A stretch of DNA of 64,000 nt from Gemmatirosa kalamazoonensis (lineage in GTDB: Bacteria; Gemmatimonadota; Gemmatimonadetes; Gemmatimonadales; Gemmatimonadaceae). The stretch is taken from assembly GCF_000522985.1 (NCBI RefSeq), contig NZ_CP007128.1, positions 682,001-746,000 of the forward strand, in the 5' to 3' direction. The translations under genes and the position numbers were made by a program. Below the pieces are notes generated by a model. It saw only the letters and a program-made list of their open reading frames with translations. It made no database searches and was not told the DNA's origin. How positions within the stretch are numbered: position 1 is the first letter of the stretch; every line of letters starts with the position of its first letter. This document shows, piece after piece, positions 15,002-22,907 of this stretch.

Positions 15002-15844
15002 ATGGCCACCATCTGGAAGGGCGCGCTCACCTTCGGACTCGTGAACATCCCGGTCGAGCTGCGCCCCGCGGTGCGCGCCGACCACGTCAGCTTCCGGCTG
15101 CTCCACGCGGCCGATCTCACACCCGTGAAGTTCGAGCGCGTCTCGCGGAAGACGGGCAAGCCGGTGCCGTGGCGCGAGATCGTGAAGGGCTACGAGTACG
15201 CGAAGGGCAAGTACGTCGTGCTCACCGACGAGGACTTCAAGGCGATCGCGCTCGAGTCGTCGAAGACCATCGACATCCTCGACTTCGTGCAGGCCACCGA
15301 GATCGACCCGCGCTACTTCGAGACGCCGTACTATCTCGTGCCCGGCAAAGGGGGCGAGAAGGCGTACGCGCTGCTGCGCGAGGCGGTCCGCAAGGCGGGC
15401 GCCGTCGGCATCGGCAAGATCGTGATGCGGCAGACGCAGCACCTCGCCGGCGTGAAGGTGGTCGGCGACGCGCTCGTGCTGGAGATCATGCGCTTCGCGA
15501 CCGAGCTGGTGGACGCCGACGAGTACACGTTCCCCGCGGCGAATCTGGTGCGCCCGCAGGAGCTCGCGATGGCCGAGCAGCTCGTGGCGAACCTCGCCGA
15601 GCCGTTCGACCCGGGGAAGTACACCGACGAGTACCGGGCCAGCCTGATGAAGGTCATCAAGGCGAAGATGGCCGGTAAGAAGATCGTCGCGCCGGCCGAG
15701 GACGAGCGGGCCGGCGATGCCGACGTGCTCGACCTGATGTCGCGGCTGCAGGCGAGCCTGGCGAAGAAGCCGGCGAAGGGCAGAGCGGCCGCGGCGAAGA
15801 AGGGCGCCGCGCCGGCGCGCCCGCGCCGCCGCAAGTCGGCCTAA
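15002..15844 (+). CDS. ku: Ku-type DNA end-binding protein (NHEJ)
   Basis: The 280-residue protein begins ATIWKGALTFGLVNIPVEL, the N-terminal strand of bacterial Ku, and contains SFRLLHAADLTPVKFERVS, KGYEYAKGKYVVLTDEDF, and the PYYLVPGKGGEKAYALLREA core segment. A Lys/Ala/Arg-rich tail (about 255-280) resembles the basic C-terminal extensions that modulate DNA threading in bacterial Ku. It forms a homodimer on double-strand ends and recruits LigD; no ligD is in this window. ATG 15002 is set by homology. Its TAA stop overlaps the TAG stop of the convergent gene within a GCCTAACG word. Confidence 0.94.
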   Translation: MATIWKGALTFGLVNIPVELRPAVRADHVSFRLLHAADLTPVKFERVSRKTGKPVPWREIVKGYEYAKGKYVVLTDEDFKAIALESSKTIDILDFVQATEIDPRYFETPYYLVPGKGGEKAYALLREAVRKAGAVGIGKIVMRQTQHLAGVKVVGDALVLEIMRFATELVDADEYTFPAANLVRPQELAMAEQLVANLAEPFDPGKYTDEYRASLMKVIKAKMAGKKIVAPAEDERAGDADVLDLMSRLQASLAKKPAKGRAAAAKKGAAPARPRRRKSA

Positions 15845-16284
15845 CGCGGTCCCGTCAGCTCGGCGGTCTCCCCGCGGCCGTCGGACAGCTGTCGCCGCTC
15901 CGCTCGCCGCGCGAGCGCGAGCGAGCCGGACGCGCTCACGGCGCAGGCGACGGCGAACGTGGGGGCGATCACCAGCACCTCGCCCCAGCCGAACGACACG
16001 GCCCTGGCGAAGAGCGCCGCCAGCAGCAGGCCACCCACGGCCCCCCACGCCGCGAAGCGCGGCAGCGACATCTGATCGAACCGGCGGCGGCGCTCGCTCA
16101 GCGCGAGGAGCACCGCGAAGATGAACCCGGCGAGGAAGCCGAACACGCCGAGGATGATCGGGAACGGGGCATCGGGGTTGTAGCCGAGCACCAACCGCGG
16201 CACGATGCCCACGGCGCTCCACGGGACCGCCCACGTGACGCCCATCCCGATCGCACCGCGCAGGCGTCGCAGCCACGTGCCCAT
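15841..16284 (-). CDS. Small polytopic membrane protein, paralogue of the gene at 19276
   Basis: The 147-residue protein has about four hydrophobic segments and starts GTWLRRLRGAIGMGVTWAVP. It is clearly related along its whole length to the 150-residue protein at 19276-19728 (shared RRLRGAIG-G-TWA, FPLILG-F-GFLAG, RRRFD-LSLP-FA-WGA-GGLLL, SLALARRAERR). The function is unknown. ATG 16284 is supported by a GGAGG Shine-Dalgarno. A CTTTGC-GCT-GCAAAG palindrome lies 38 bp upstream, and a like palindrome precedes the paralogue, so both probably answer to one regulator. The last codon and stop overlap the Ku stop. Confidence 0.75.
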   Translation of the reverse strand: MGTWLRRLRGAIGMGVTWAVPWSAVGIVPRLVLGYNPDAPFPIILGVFGFLAGFIFAVLLALSERRRRFDQMSLPRFAAWGAVGGLLLAALFARAVSFGWGEVLVIAPTFAVACAVSASGSLALARRAERRQLSDGRGETAELTGPR

Positions 16285-16321
16285 GATCGCCTCCGATGCT
16301 CGGTAGGTGGAGCGTCAAGCC

Positions 16322-16339
16322 CTTTGCGCTGCAAAGTAC
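16322..16339 (-). promoter_or_regulatory. Palindromic operator candidate upstream of the membrane protein gene
   Basis: CTTTGC-GCT-GCAAAG (16322-16336) followed by TAC is a perfect 6-bp-arm inverted repeat in the upstream region of the 16284 start. It matches the layout of the palindrome at 19740-19760 (consensus CTTTRCGCYGYAAAG). The regulator is not identified. Confidence 0.55.
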
Positions 16340-16389
16340 GGAGCGGCGAGCCGGGATTCAAGCGCGGGCCGCGGGCCTCCGGGCGCCCG

Positions 16390-18819
16390 CTACTCGCTCC
16401 GGATCGCCGCCAGCGGATCGACGCGCGACGCGCGACGCGCCGGGACGTAGTTCGCGGCGAGCGCCGCGGCGGCGAGCAGCACCGACACGCCGGCGAACGT
16501 CGCCGCATCGGTCGGTGTCACCTCGAACAACATCCCGCGCAGCAGCCGCGTGAGCCACAGCGCGCTCACCACGCCGAGCGCGAGCCCGAGCGCGGTGAGG
16601 CGCATCCCTTCGCGCAGCACGAGCCCCACGACCTCCACGCGCTGGGCGCCTAACGCGATCCGGACGCCGATCTCGCGCGTGCGGCGCGCGACGCCGTACG
16701 AGATGACGCCGTAGATGCCGCCGAGCGCGAGGACGAGCGCCACCGCGGCGAACGCGCCGAGCAGCGCGCTCCGGAACCGCTGCGCGATCGTCGACGCGCT
16801 CACGAGCGACGACAGCGGCGCGATCGTCACCGGCTGATCGGGGTCCACGGCGCGGAGCGCGCGCTTCATGGACGCCGCCTGCGTCGCCGCGTCGGGACCG
16901 CGCAGCACGAACGTGACGTGTGCGCTCGGCGCCTGGAGCAGCGGTCGGTAGAGCTCCGGCGACGCGTGGTCGTCGAGCCCCCAGTGCTTCACGTCGGCCA
17001 CGACGCCCACCACCGTGAGCCATGGCCCGTCCGACGCCGAGCTCCCGGCGCGCACGCGCCGTCCGAGCACCGACGGCGGATCGACACCGCGCCAGTACGC
17101 GCGCACGAACGCCGCGTTCACCACGGCCACCGGCGGCGCACCGGCGCGATCGGCCGCACCGAGCGCGCGCCCGGCGAGCACCGGGATCCGCATCGCCGCG
17201 AAGTAGTCGCCGCCGACCGCGCGGTAGTGCGCCGCCGGCTGCTCGGCGGGCGTGGCCGCTGGACGTCCGTCGATCGTGACGTCGAGGTACGCGTCGCCGC
17301 CCGAGAACGGCAGGTAGTCGATCGCCGCCGCGGTCGCGCCGTCGGCGGCGGCGAGGCGGTCGAGCGCATCGATCACGAAGCGCGTCTGCCGCTCGGGCGC
17401 CGCGTACGCCGGCTCCGGCAGGTCGACGCGCGCCGCCAGCACGTGCGTCGGGTCGAACCCCGGATCGACGCGCAGCAGCCGGTCGAGGCTCCGCACGAGC
17501 AGCCCCGCGCCGACGAGCAGCACGAGCGCCATCGCGACCTCGGCGACGACGAGCGCGCCGCGCAGCCGCTGCCACCGCGGCCCCGCGGTGAGCGTGCGTC
17601 CCTGGCGCAGCGCGGCGTCCGCCGATCCACCGCTCAGGCGGAGCGCCGGCGCGGCGCCGAACAGCAGCCCGGTGACGACGGCGGTGGCGAGCGCGAAGAG
17701 CAGCGCGCGGCCGTCGACGCTCACCTCCGCCGCGCGCGGGAGCGCGTCCGCCGCGAGCACGACGAGCGCCTTCGTGAGCCACGTCGCCGCGAGGGTGCCT
17801 AACGCACCGCCGGCCAGCGCGAGCACCACGCTCTCGGCGAGCAGCTGCCGCACGATGCGCCGTCGCCGCGCGCCGAGCGCCGCGCGCAGCGCCACCTCGC
17901 GGTCGCGGGCGTGCGCGCGGGCGAGCAGCAGGTTCGCGACGTTCGCGCACGCGATGAGCAGCACGAGCCCCACGGCGCCCAACAGCACGAGCAGCGGGCG
18001 CTCGCTCGATCCCACCAGCTCCTCGCGCAGCGGCACGAGCCGGATGCGCACGTCGGCGTTCACGCGCGGGTAGAGCGCGGCGAGGCGCGCGGCCACCGCG
18101 TCGACCTCGCGCTGCGCCTGCGCGAGCGACACGCCCGGACGCAGCCGCGCGGTGATGCCGAGCCGCCGGATCCCGCGGTCGGCCTGCCCGGGCGCCCACG
18201 CGAGCGGGAGCCACAGCTCCACCGGCGTGCCGACGAGCGGCCCCGGGAAGTCGAAGCCGCGCGGCATGACGCCGACGATCTGGTACGCCTCGCCGTCGAG
18301 CGTGATCGTGCGGCCGACGACGCCGCGGTCTCCGCCGAATCGTCCGACCCACACCGCGTGGCCGAGGACCGCGACGCGCGCGTCGGTACGCTCCTCGTCG
18401 GGCGCGAACCCGCGGCCCACGACGGGACCCACGCCCACCGCGCGGAAGAACGCCGGCGACACGAGCCCCGCGTACAGGCGCTGCGGCGGCGCCCCGTCCA
18501 TCGCGCCCGCCGGCAGATTCACCCAGCGGAAGTCCTCGGCCGCGACGGCGTCGAACGCGCTCGTGGCGGCGCGCCAGTCGAGGAAGTTCGCCGGCGAGGT
18601 GGGACCGTGCGCACGTGCACCGCTCCCCGACCAGACCTGCACGACGCGTTCGGGCTCGTGAAACGGGAGCGGTCGGAGCAGCACCGCGTTGACGACGGTG
18701 AAGATCGCCGTGACCGCGCCGATGCCGACGGTGAGCGTGGCGATGACGACTGCGGCGAACCCCGGCGCGCGACGCAGCAGACGCGCGGCGTAGCGCAGGT
18801 CGTGGAGCACGGCGTGCAT
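16390..18819 (-). CDS. ADOP-type MacB-like ABC transporter permease
   Basis: This 809-residue protein has two tandem FtsX/MacB units: an N-terminal helix (PGFAAVVIATLTVGIGAVTA) with a periplasmic MacB-PCD domain (residues about 50-250), helices around 280-420, a second periplasmic domain and three C-terminal helices including GGIYGVISYGVARRTREIGV. This duplicated layout without a linked ATPase is typical of acidobacterial duplicated orphan permeases. The substrate is unknown; lipids, peptides or drugs are possible. Start MHAVLHDLRYAARLLRRAPG (18819) is used, since the residues before it are low-complexity basic. Unlike the second copy at 54947-57615 there is no PadR gene beside it and the frame is intact. 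Confidence 0.88.
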   Translation of the reverse strand: MHAVLHDLRYAARLLRRAPGFAAVVIATLTVGIGAVTAIFTVVNAVLLRPLPFHEPERVVQVWSGSGARAHGPTSPANFLDWRAATSAFDAVAAEDFRWVNLPAGAMDGAPPQRLYAGLVSPAFFRAVGVGPVVGRGFAPDEERTDARVAVLGHAVWVGRFGGDRGVVGRTITLDGEAYQIVGVMPRGFDFPGPLVGTPVELWLPLAWAPGQADRGIRRLGITARLRPGVSLAQAQREVDAVAARLAALYPRVNADVRIRLVPLREELVGSSERPLLVLLGAVGLVLLIACANVANLLLARAHARDREVALRAALGARRRRIVRQLLAESVVLALAGGALGTLAATWLTKALVVLAADALPRAAEVSVDGRALLFALATAVVTGLLFGAAPALRLSGGSADAALRQGRTLTAGPRWQRLRGALVVAEVAMALVLLVGAGLLVRSLDRLLRVDPGFDPTHVLAARVDLPEPAYAAPERQTRFVIDALDRLAAADGATAAAIDYLPFSGGDAYLDVTIDGRPAATPAEQPAAHYRAVGGDYFAAMRIPVLAGRALGAADRAGAPPVAVVNAAFVRAYWRGVDPPSVLGRRVRAGSSASDGPWLTVVGVVADVKHWGLDDHASPELYRPLLQAPSAHVTFVLRGPDAATQAASMKRALRAVDPDQPVTIAPLSSLVSASTIAQRFRSALLGAFAAVALVLALGGIYGVISYGVARRTREIGVRIALGAQRVEVVGLVLREGMRLTALGLALGVVSALWLTRLLRGMLFEVTPTDAATFAGVSVLLAAAALAANYVPARRASRVDPLAAIRSE

Positions 18820-19057
18820 GACGGGCCTCGCGGAACGAGAGGAACAGCGAGTGAGCCGACGCCGAGTCCCAAGGGAATTCCCGTGCCCCACGCGTCACGC
18901 GCGGATCTCGCTCGGCGGCAAGGAGTTAGGCACGTGGGCGGCTGTCGCGCGACGCGGCGCGCTGTCCGATTCCGGAATGCGCCGTCCGGCGGCGGACGCT
19001 CGCACGCGAACGTCGCACGAGTTTGCGCGGGCGGCATCCACCGGCAGATTGCACCCC

Positions 19058-19315
19058 ATGACTGCGCCCGTGCTCACCTCGCTCCTCCGCTGCCCCGCGT
19101 GCGGCCACGAGGAATCGCTCGACATGCCGACGGACGCGTGCGTGTTCTTCCACGCGTGCACCGGCTGCGGCGTCGTGCTCCGGCCGAGAGCGGGCGACTG
19201 CTGCGTGTTCTGCTCGTACGGCTCCGCGCCCTGCCCGCCCGTGCAGCTCGCGGGCGCCGGCGCGGGATGCTGCGCTCAGCGCTCGCCGCCGGGCAGCTCC
19301 AGCGCGTCGGCCTGA
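19058..19315 (+). CDS. Small cysteine-rich protein (GDCCVFCSYG motif)
   Basis: The 85-residue protein carries a zinc-ribbon-like CPACGHEE and CTGCGVVLRP pair followed by GDCCVFCSYGSAPCPPVQ. This dense Cys motif is common in small bacterial proteins seen near metal-transport or thiol genes. It is probably a metal-binding or redox protein in the cytoplasm, with no further function visible. The start ATG 19058 is chosen because upstream sequence in the frame is unrelated to the motif. Its last 40 bp overlap the 3' end of the convergent membrane protein gene (19276-19315). Ten cysteines in 85 residues, against a Cys-poor background, argue that it is real. Confidence 0.72.
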   Translation: MTAPVLTSLLRCPACGHEESLDMPTDACVFFHACTGCGVVLRPRAGDCCVFCSYGSAPCPPVQLAGAGAGCCAQRSPPGSSSASA

Positions 19316-19728
19316 CCGGTGCCTAACAGCTCCCGCCGCTCCGCCCTGCGCGCCAGCGCGAGCGTGCCCGTGGCGGAGATCGCGCCCGCGAGCGCGAAGA
19401 CGGGGCCCACCACGAGGAGCTCGCCGCCGGGGCCCGCGGCCAGCGCGACGATCACGGAGAGGAGCAGCCCGCCGAGCGCGCCCCACCCGGCGAACTTCGG
19501 CAGCGACAGCTCGTCGAATCGCCGCCGGCCCGCGACGAGGCCGAGTATGACCGAGAACGTGGCGCCGGCGAGGAAGCCGAGGAAGCCGAAGAAGAGCGGG
19601 AACGGGACGTCGGCGGCGTCGAGGCCGACGATGGCGAGCAGGATCATACCCGCCGCGAACCATGCCGCCGCCCACGTCAGGCCGATCCCGATCGCACCGC
19701 GGATGCGTCTACGCCACGTCGTCACCAC
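19276..19728 (-). CDS. Small polytopic membrane protein, paralogue of the gene at 15841
   Basis: The 150-residue paralogue of the 15841-16284 product has the same four-helix profile and shared segments (RRRIRGAIGIGLTWAAAW; FFGFLGFLAG; RRRFDELSLPKFAGWGALGG). It starts at GTG 19728 after a GGAGG Shine-Dalgarno. The perfect palindrome GTACTTTAC-GCC-GTAAAGTAC lies 12 bp upstream of the start, close enough to block transcription or translation initiation if bound. The function is unknown. The 3' end overlaps the small Cys-rich gene on the other strand. Confidence 0.75.
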   Translation of the reverse strand: MVTTWRRRIRGAIGIGLTWAAAWFAAGMILLAIVGLDAADVPFPLFFGFLGFLAGATFSVILGLVAGRRRFDELSLPKFAGWGALGGLLLSVIVALAAGPGGELLVVGPVFALAGAISATGTLALARRAERRELLGTGQADALELPGGER

Positions 19729-19739
19729 GAGCCTCCGAT

Positions 19740-19760
19740 GTACTTTACGCCGTAAAGTAC
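19740..19760 (-). promoter_or_regulatory. Perfect 21-bp palindromic operator candidate
   Basis: GTACTTTAC-GCC-GTAAAGTAC has 9-bp perfect arms immediately upstream of the start at 19728. It resembles the palindrome at 16322. Such symmetry strongly suggests a dimeric repressor site. Confidence 0.65.
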
Positions 19761-19880
19761 CTGGACGGGAGGCGATGGATCAAGAGGCCGGGACGATCCT
19801 CGGCGCTGCCTAACGGCGCGTTGCGACCCGCGGGCGCACGCACCACATTCTCGGCGTCCGCCGGACACAGGGTGCCGCAC

Positions 19881-20132
19881 ATGCCGCGCATGCGAGCGTA
19901 CGTGGTCGTGCTCAGCGGCCTGGGGATCGGATACATCGTGGGCCCCGTCACGGGGCTGGGGCTGGCGGTGCTCTGGCTCCTGATGGCGGCTCCGCACGAA
20001 ATGGCCGCCCTCGGGGGGGTCGTGATCGTGCCGGCCGCCGGCATGGTGGCCGGCGCCGTGGTCGGCCCGATCGTCGGCGTGCTGCTCGCGTTGGCGTGGC
20101 TCGCGTACCGTCGCTACGCGAGGCCGCGTTAG
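19881..20132 (+). CDS. Small two-helix membrane protein of unknown function
   Basis: The 83-residue product has two long hydrophobic segments rich in Gly and Val (YVVVLSGLGIGYIVGPVTGL and VVIVPAAGMVAGAVVGPIVG), a short connecting loop and a basic tail (YRRYARPR). ATG 19881 is the first plausible start in a sensible context. It could be a small integral membrane protein with glycine-zipper-like spacing. The TAG stop is part of CGTTAGGC. I cannot assign a family, and the small size makes the call moderate. Confidence 0.5.
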   Translation: MPRMRAYVVVLSGLGIGYIVGPVTGLGLAVLWLLMAAPHEMAALGGVVIVPAAGMVAGAVVGPIVGVLLALAWLAYRRYARPR

Positions 20133-20163
20133 GCACGTCCGCATGGGGATTCAATGACGATGG

Positions 20164-20203
20164 AGGGGATCCCGAGATCCCGCCGATCGCCGTCGGATCC
20201 CCC
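20164..20203. repeat. Family B hairpin, short copy
   Basis: GGGGATCC at the left and GGATCCCC at the right enclose GAGATC and GATCGCCGTC units; it is a short, partly decayed copy of the element seen intact at 25156-25260 and 49757-49818. It sits between convergent genes. Confidence 0.6.
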
Positions 20204-20215
20204 CACGTACCCGCC

Positions 20216-20758
20216 TCAAGGTCGAATCACGATCAGCCCCAGCCCGACGAGCACCGCGCCGGTGACGCGTGCCACCCGCTCGCCCGCCGTGCCTAACCGC
20301 TCCGCGGCGATCACCACCGAGGCGACGGCCATCGCGCGCACGTCCGCGACGCCGAGCACCAGGACGACGGCCATCAGGTTCGCGCAGCAGCCCGCGCACT
20401 GCAGGCCGAGCCGCACGCCGAGTCGCAGCGCCGCGCCGAAGTGTCTGGGCCGCGCATCATGGTGTCGACAGCACGCGAGGCGGCGCGTCTTCCACCTCGT
20501 GAGCTGCAGCGCACCGGCGATCGCCACGACCACGCCGACCATCGTCGGGACCGCGCGCGCCATCGCCGTCGTCGCGATGCCCAACGGCACCGTCGCCGCG
20601 CCGAGCGCGGACCAGGCCGCGAAGTACCCGATGCCCACGACGGCCGTGAGCCGGCCGCCCGCGCGATGATGCCGCCACAGCATGAGCATCGACGACGGCA
20701 GCATCATCGCCGCCATCATCGCCGCCATCGCGTGCGCGGGCATCGGCATCGGCGTCAT
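20216..20758 (-). CDS. DUF2182 metal-binding-type integral membrane protein
   Basis: The 180-residue protein has the Met-rich N-terminal helix (HAMAAMMAAMMLPSSMLMLW) that characterises DUF2182, then about five helices including CAGCCANLMAVVLVLGVADV. Family members are predicted metal-binding membrane proteins with no proven function. It starts at ATG 20758, which overlaps the stop of the DUF899 gene by ATGA, so the two are translationally coupled and form an operon. In other bacteria DUF899 and DUF2182-type genes also co-occur, which suggests a joint redox or metal role; that is inference. Confidence 0.8.
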   Translation of the reverse strand: MTPMPMPAHAMAAMMAAMMLPSSMLMLWRHHRAGGRLTAVVGIGYFAAWSALGAATVPLGIATTAMARAVPTMVGVVVAIAGALQLTRWKTRRLACCRHHDARPRHFGAALRLGVRLGLQCAGCCANLMAVVLVLGVADVRAMAVASVVIAAERLGTAGERVARVTGAVLVGLGLIVIRP

Positions 20759-21564
20759 CGCGCGTACTCGTCGTGACGACGCCACCACACGCCGTGCTCG
20801 TTGCGTCCCCGCGGCGCGCGGTCGAGCCACTGGTACATGCCCCACAGCGCGTCGAGCCCGCGCGCGTAGGCGGAGTAGGTGTGGTACACCACGCCGTCCT
20901 CGAGCACGAACGCGCTCACGCCCGGCCGCTCGCGCGTGTACGTGGCGACGTCGGTCCCCGTCATCGCCGCGATCTGGGCGACGGGCGGCGCGCTGCCGAG
21001 CAGCTGCCACTCCCGCACGGTCGCGCCGGCGAGCGGCTCGCGCGGCGACGCGTCGTGCATCGGCGGCTCGCTGCGATAGTTGTACGCGATGCCGCCGTCG
21101 CGCTGCTGCTGCGCGGTGAACCCGACGCTGAAGTCGGCGTTGAAGTCGCCGCCGAACGACGACGCCCACGGGAAGCGCCATCCCATCCGCTGCCTGTACG
21201 CCTGCAGCTTCGCGAGCGGCGCGCGCGACACCGCGCCGAGCGTCACGTCGTGGTTCGCGAGGTGCACGGCGAAGCCGTCGAAGCCGTCCGCGATCGCGGA
21301 GCACGACGGGCAGCCGGCCGTGTAGTCGGGGCCGAACATGAAGTGGTAGACGAGGAGCTGGGATCGCCCGCGGAACAGATCGGCGAGCGAGGCGCTCCCC
21401 TCGTCGGTGTCGAATCGATATTCCTTGTCGATCCGCACCCACGGCAGCTCCTGCCGCCGGCGCGACAGCTCGTCGCTGCGGCGCGTGAGCTCCTTCTCCT
21501 CGTCGAGCAGCGCGAGCCGTGCGGTGAGCCACTCGTCGCGGGTGCCGGTCGTGTGCGTCGTCAT
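20755..21564 (-). CDS. DUF899 thioredoxin-like protein
   Basis: The 269-residue protein belongs to the DUF899 thioredoxin-fold group. It has the lead segment RDEWLTARLALLDEEKELTR, RRRQELPWVRIDKEYRFD, the active-site-like region YHFMFGPDYTAGCPSCSAIA (a CxxC at about residue 92), GWRFPWASSFGGDFNADF and the C-terminal YHTYSAYARGLDALWGMY. These proteins are predicted redox enzymes related to AhpC/TSA. Start MTTHTTGTRDEWL (21564) is used; an earlier Met adds 11 unconserved residues. It is first of a two-gene operon with the DUF2182 gene, and divergent from the HTH gene at 21678. Confidence 0.87.
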   Translation of the reverse strand: MTTHTTGTRDEWLTARLALLDEEKELTRRSDELSRRRQELPWVRIDKEYRFDTDEGSASLADLFRGRSQLLVYHFMFGPDYTAGCPSCSAIADGFDGFAVHLANHDVTLGAVSRAPLAKLQAYRQRMGWRFPWASSFGGDFNADFSVGFTAQQQRDGGIAYNYRSEPPMHDASPREPLAGATVREWQLLGSAPPVAQIAAMTGTDVATYTRERPGVSAFVLEDGVVYHTYSAYARGLDALWGMYQWLDRAPRGRNEHGVWWRRHDEYAR

Positions 21565-21677
21565 CGCTCGTGTCCCCTCGTGTCTGGTGTCTCGCATTCG
21601 ATGCGACTCGTTCGTCGCGCCTCCGATCTAACGCCGCACGCCGAGGCGATGAGAGTTACAAGTGTGGCGGGATTCGC

Positions 21678-22898
21678 ATGGACTCGCTGATCACGGCCGC
21701 GGCGCGCGCGCTCGCGGTCGGCGATCCGCTCGGCGCGCTGAAGCGGGTCGCGCTGCGCGACGACGCGTCCGCGCTCGCGCTGCGCGGCATCGCGATGGCG
21801 CAGCTCGGCGATCTCGCGCGCGCGAAGACGCTGCTGCGGCGCGCGGCACGCGCGTTCGGCCCGCGGGAGGTCGTGTCGCGCGCCCGGTGCGTCGTGGCCG
21901 AGGCGGAGGTCGCGTTCGCGGCGCGGGAGCTGGGCTGGTCGACGAAGGCGCTCGACGCGGCGCGCGCGACGCTCGACGCGCACGGCGACCGTGTGAACGC
22001 CGCGCACGCGCGCCATCTCGCGGTGCGACGCCTGCTGCTGCTCGGCCGCCTCGACGACGCGGAGCGCGCGCTCGCCGACGTCGATCCGCTGCCGCTGCCT
22101 CCCGCGTCGCGCGCGTCGCACGATCTGCTGGTGGCGGGGATCGCGATGCGCCGCCTGCGCACGTCGGACGCGCGCGCCGCCCTCGCCCGCGCCGAGCGTG
22201 CGGCACGCGATGCACGCATCCCGGCGCTCTCGGCGGAGGTGGAGAGCGCGCGGCTCGTGCTCGACACGCCCGCCGCGCGTCTCGTCGCGGGCGGCGAGGA
22301 GCGGCAGCTTCGGCTCGAGGACGTGGAGGCGCTGCTCGCGTCGCCGGCGCTCGTCGTCGACGCGTGCCGCTACGTCGTGCGCGACGAGCGCGAGTCGGTG
22401 TCGCTCGCGCGGCGTCCAGTGCTGTTCGCGCTCGCCCGCGCGCTCGGCGAGGCGTGGCCGCACGACGCGCCGCGCGACGTGCTGATCGCGCGCGCGTTCG
22501 GGTCGCGGTTCACCGACGAGTCGCATCGCGCGCGGCTGCGCGTCGAGGTGGCGCGTCTGCGCACGGCGGTGCGGTCGATGGCCGACGTGCGCGCGACGCG
22601 CCGCGGGTTCGCGCTGACGCCGCGGCGCGCGCGCGAGGTCGTGGTGCTCGCGCGGCCGGTGGAGCACGAGCACGCGACGGTGCTCGCGCTCCTCGCCGAC
22701 GGCGAGTCGTGGTCGAGCTCCGCGCTCGGCCTCGCGCTCGGCACGAGCCAGCGCAGCGTGCAGCGCGCGCTCGACGCGCTCGCGGCGGCCGGCCGGGCGC
22801 AGTCGTTCGGCCGGGGGCGCGCGCGTCGGTGGATCACGCCGCCGCTGCCCGGATTCACGACGACTTTGTTACTCCCTGCCCCGCTGCCGACCGACTAA
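21678..22898 (+). CDS. TPR-like protein with C-terminal winged-helix domain, putative regulator
   Basis: The 406-residue protein starts DSLITAAARALAVGDPLGAL and has an Ala/Arg-rich helical repeat region (about 1-190) resembling TPRs, then a central region with VLIARAFGSRFTDESHRARL (transcription-regulator-like winged helix). It ends with a second HTH, GLALGTSQRSVQRALDALAA. This suggests a DNA-binding regulator. It lies 113 bp from the divergent DUF899 gene and may regulate it, though that is inference from position. No sensor domain is recognised. The very high Ala/Arg content makes family assignment uncertain. Confidence 0.7.
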   Translation: MDSLITAAARALAVGDPLGALKRVALRDDASALALRGIAMAQLGDLARAKTLLRRAARAFGPREVVSRARCVVAEAEVAFAARELGWSTKALDAARATLDAHGDRVNAAHARHLAVRRLLLLGRLDDAERALADVDPLPLPPASRASHDLLVAGIAMRRLRTSDARAALARAERAARDARIPALSAEVESARLVLDTPAARLVAGGEERQLRLEDVEALLASPALVVDACRYVVRDERESVSLARRPVLFALARALGEAWPHDAPRDVLIARAFGSRFTDESHRARLRVEVARLRTAVRSMADVRATRRGFALTPRRAREVVVLARPVEHEHATVLALLADGESWSSSALGLALGTSQRSVQRALDALAAAGRAQSFGRGRARRWITPPLPGFTTTLLLPAPLPTD

Positions 22899-22907
22899 CG
22901 TGGCGGC

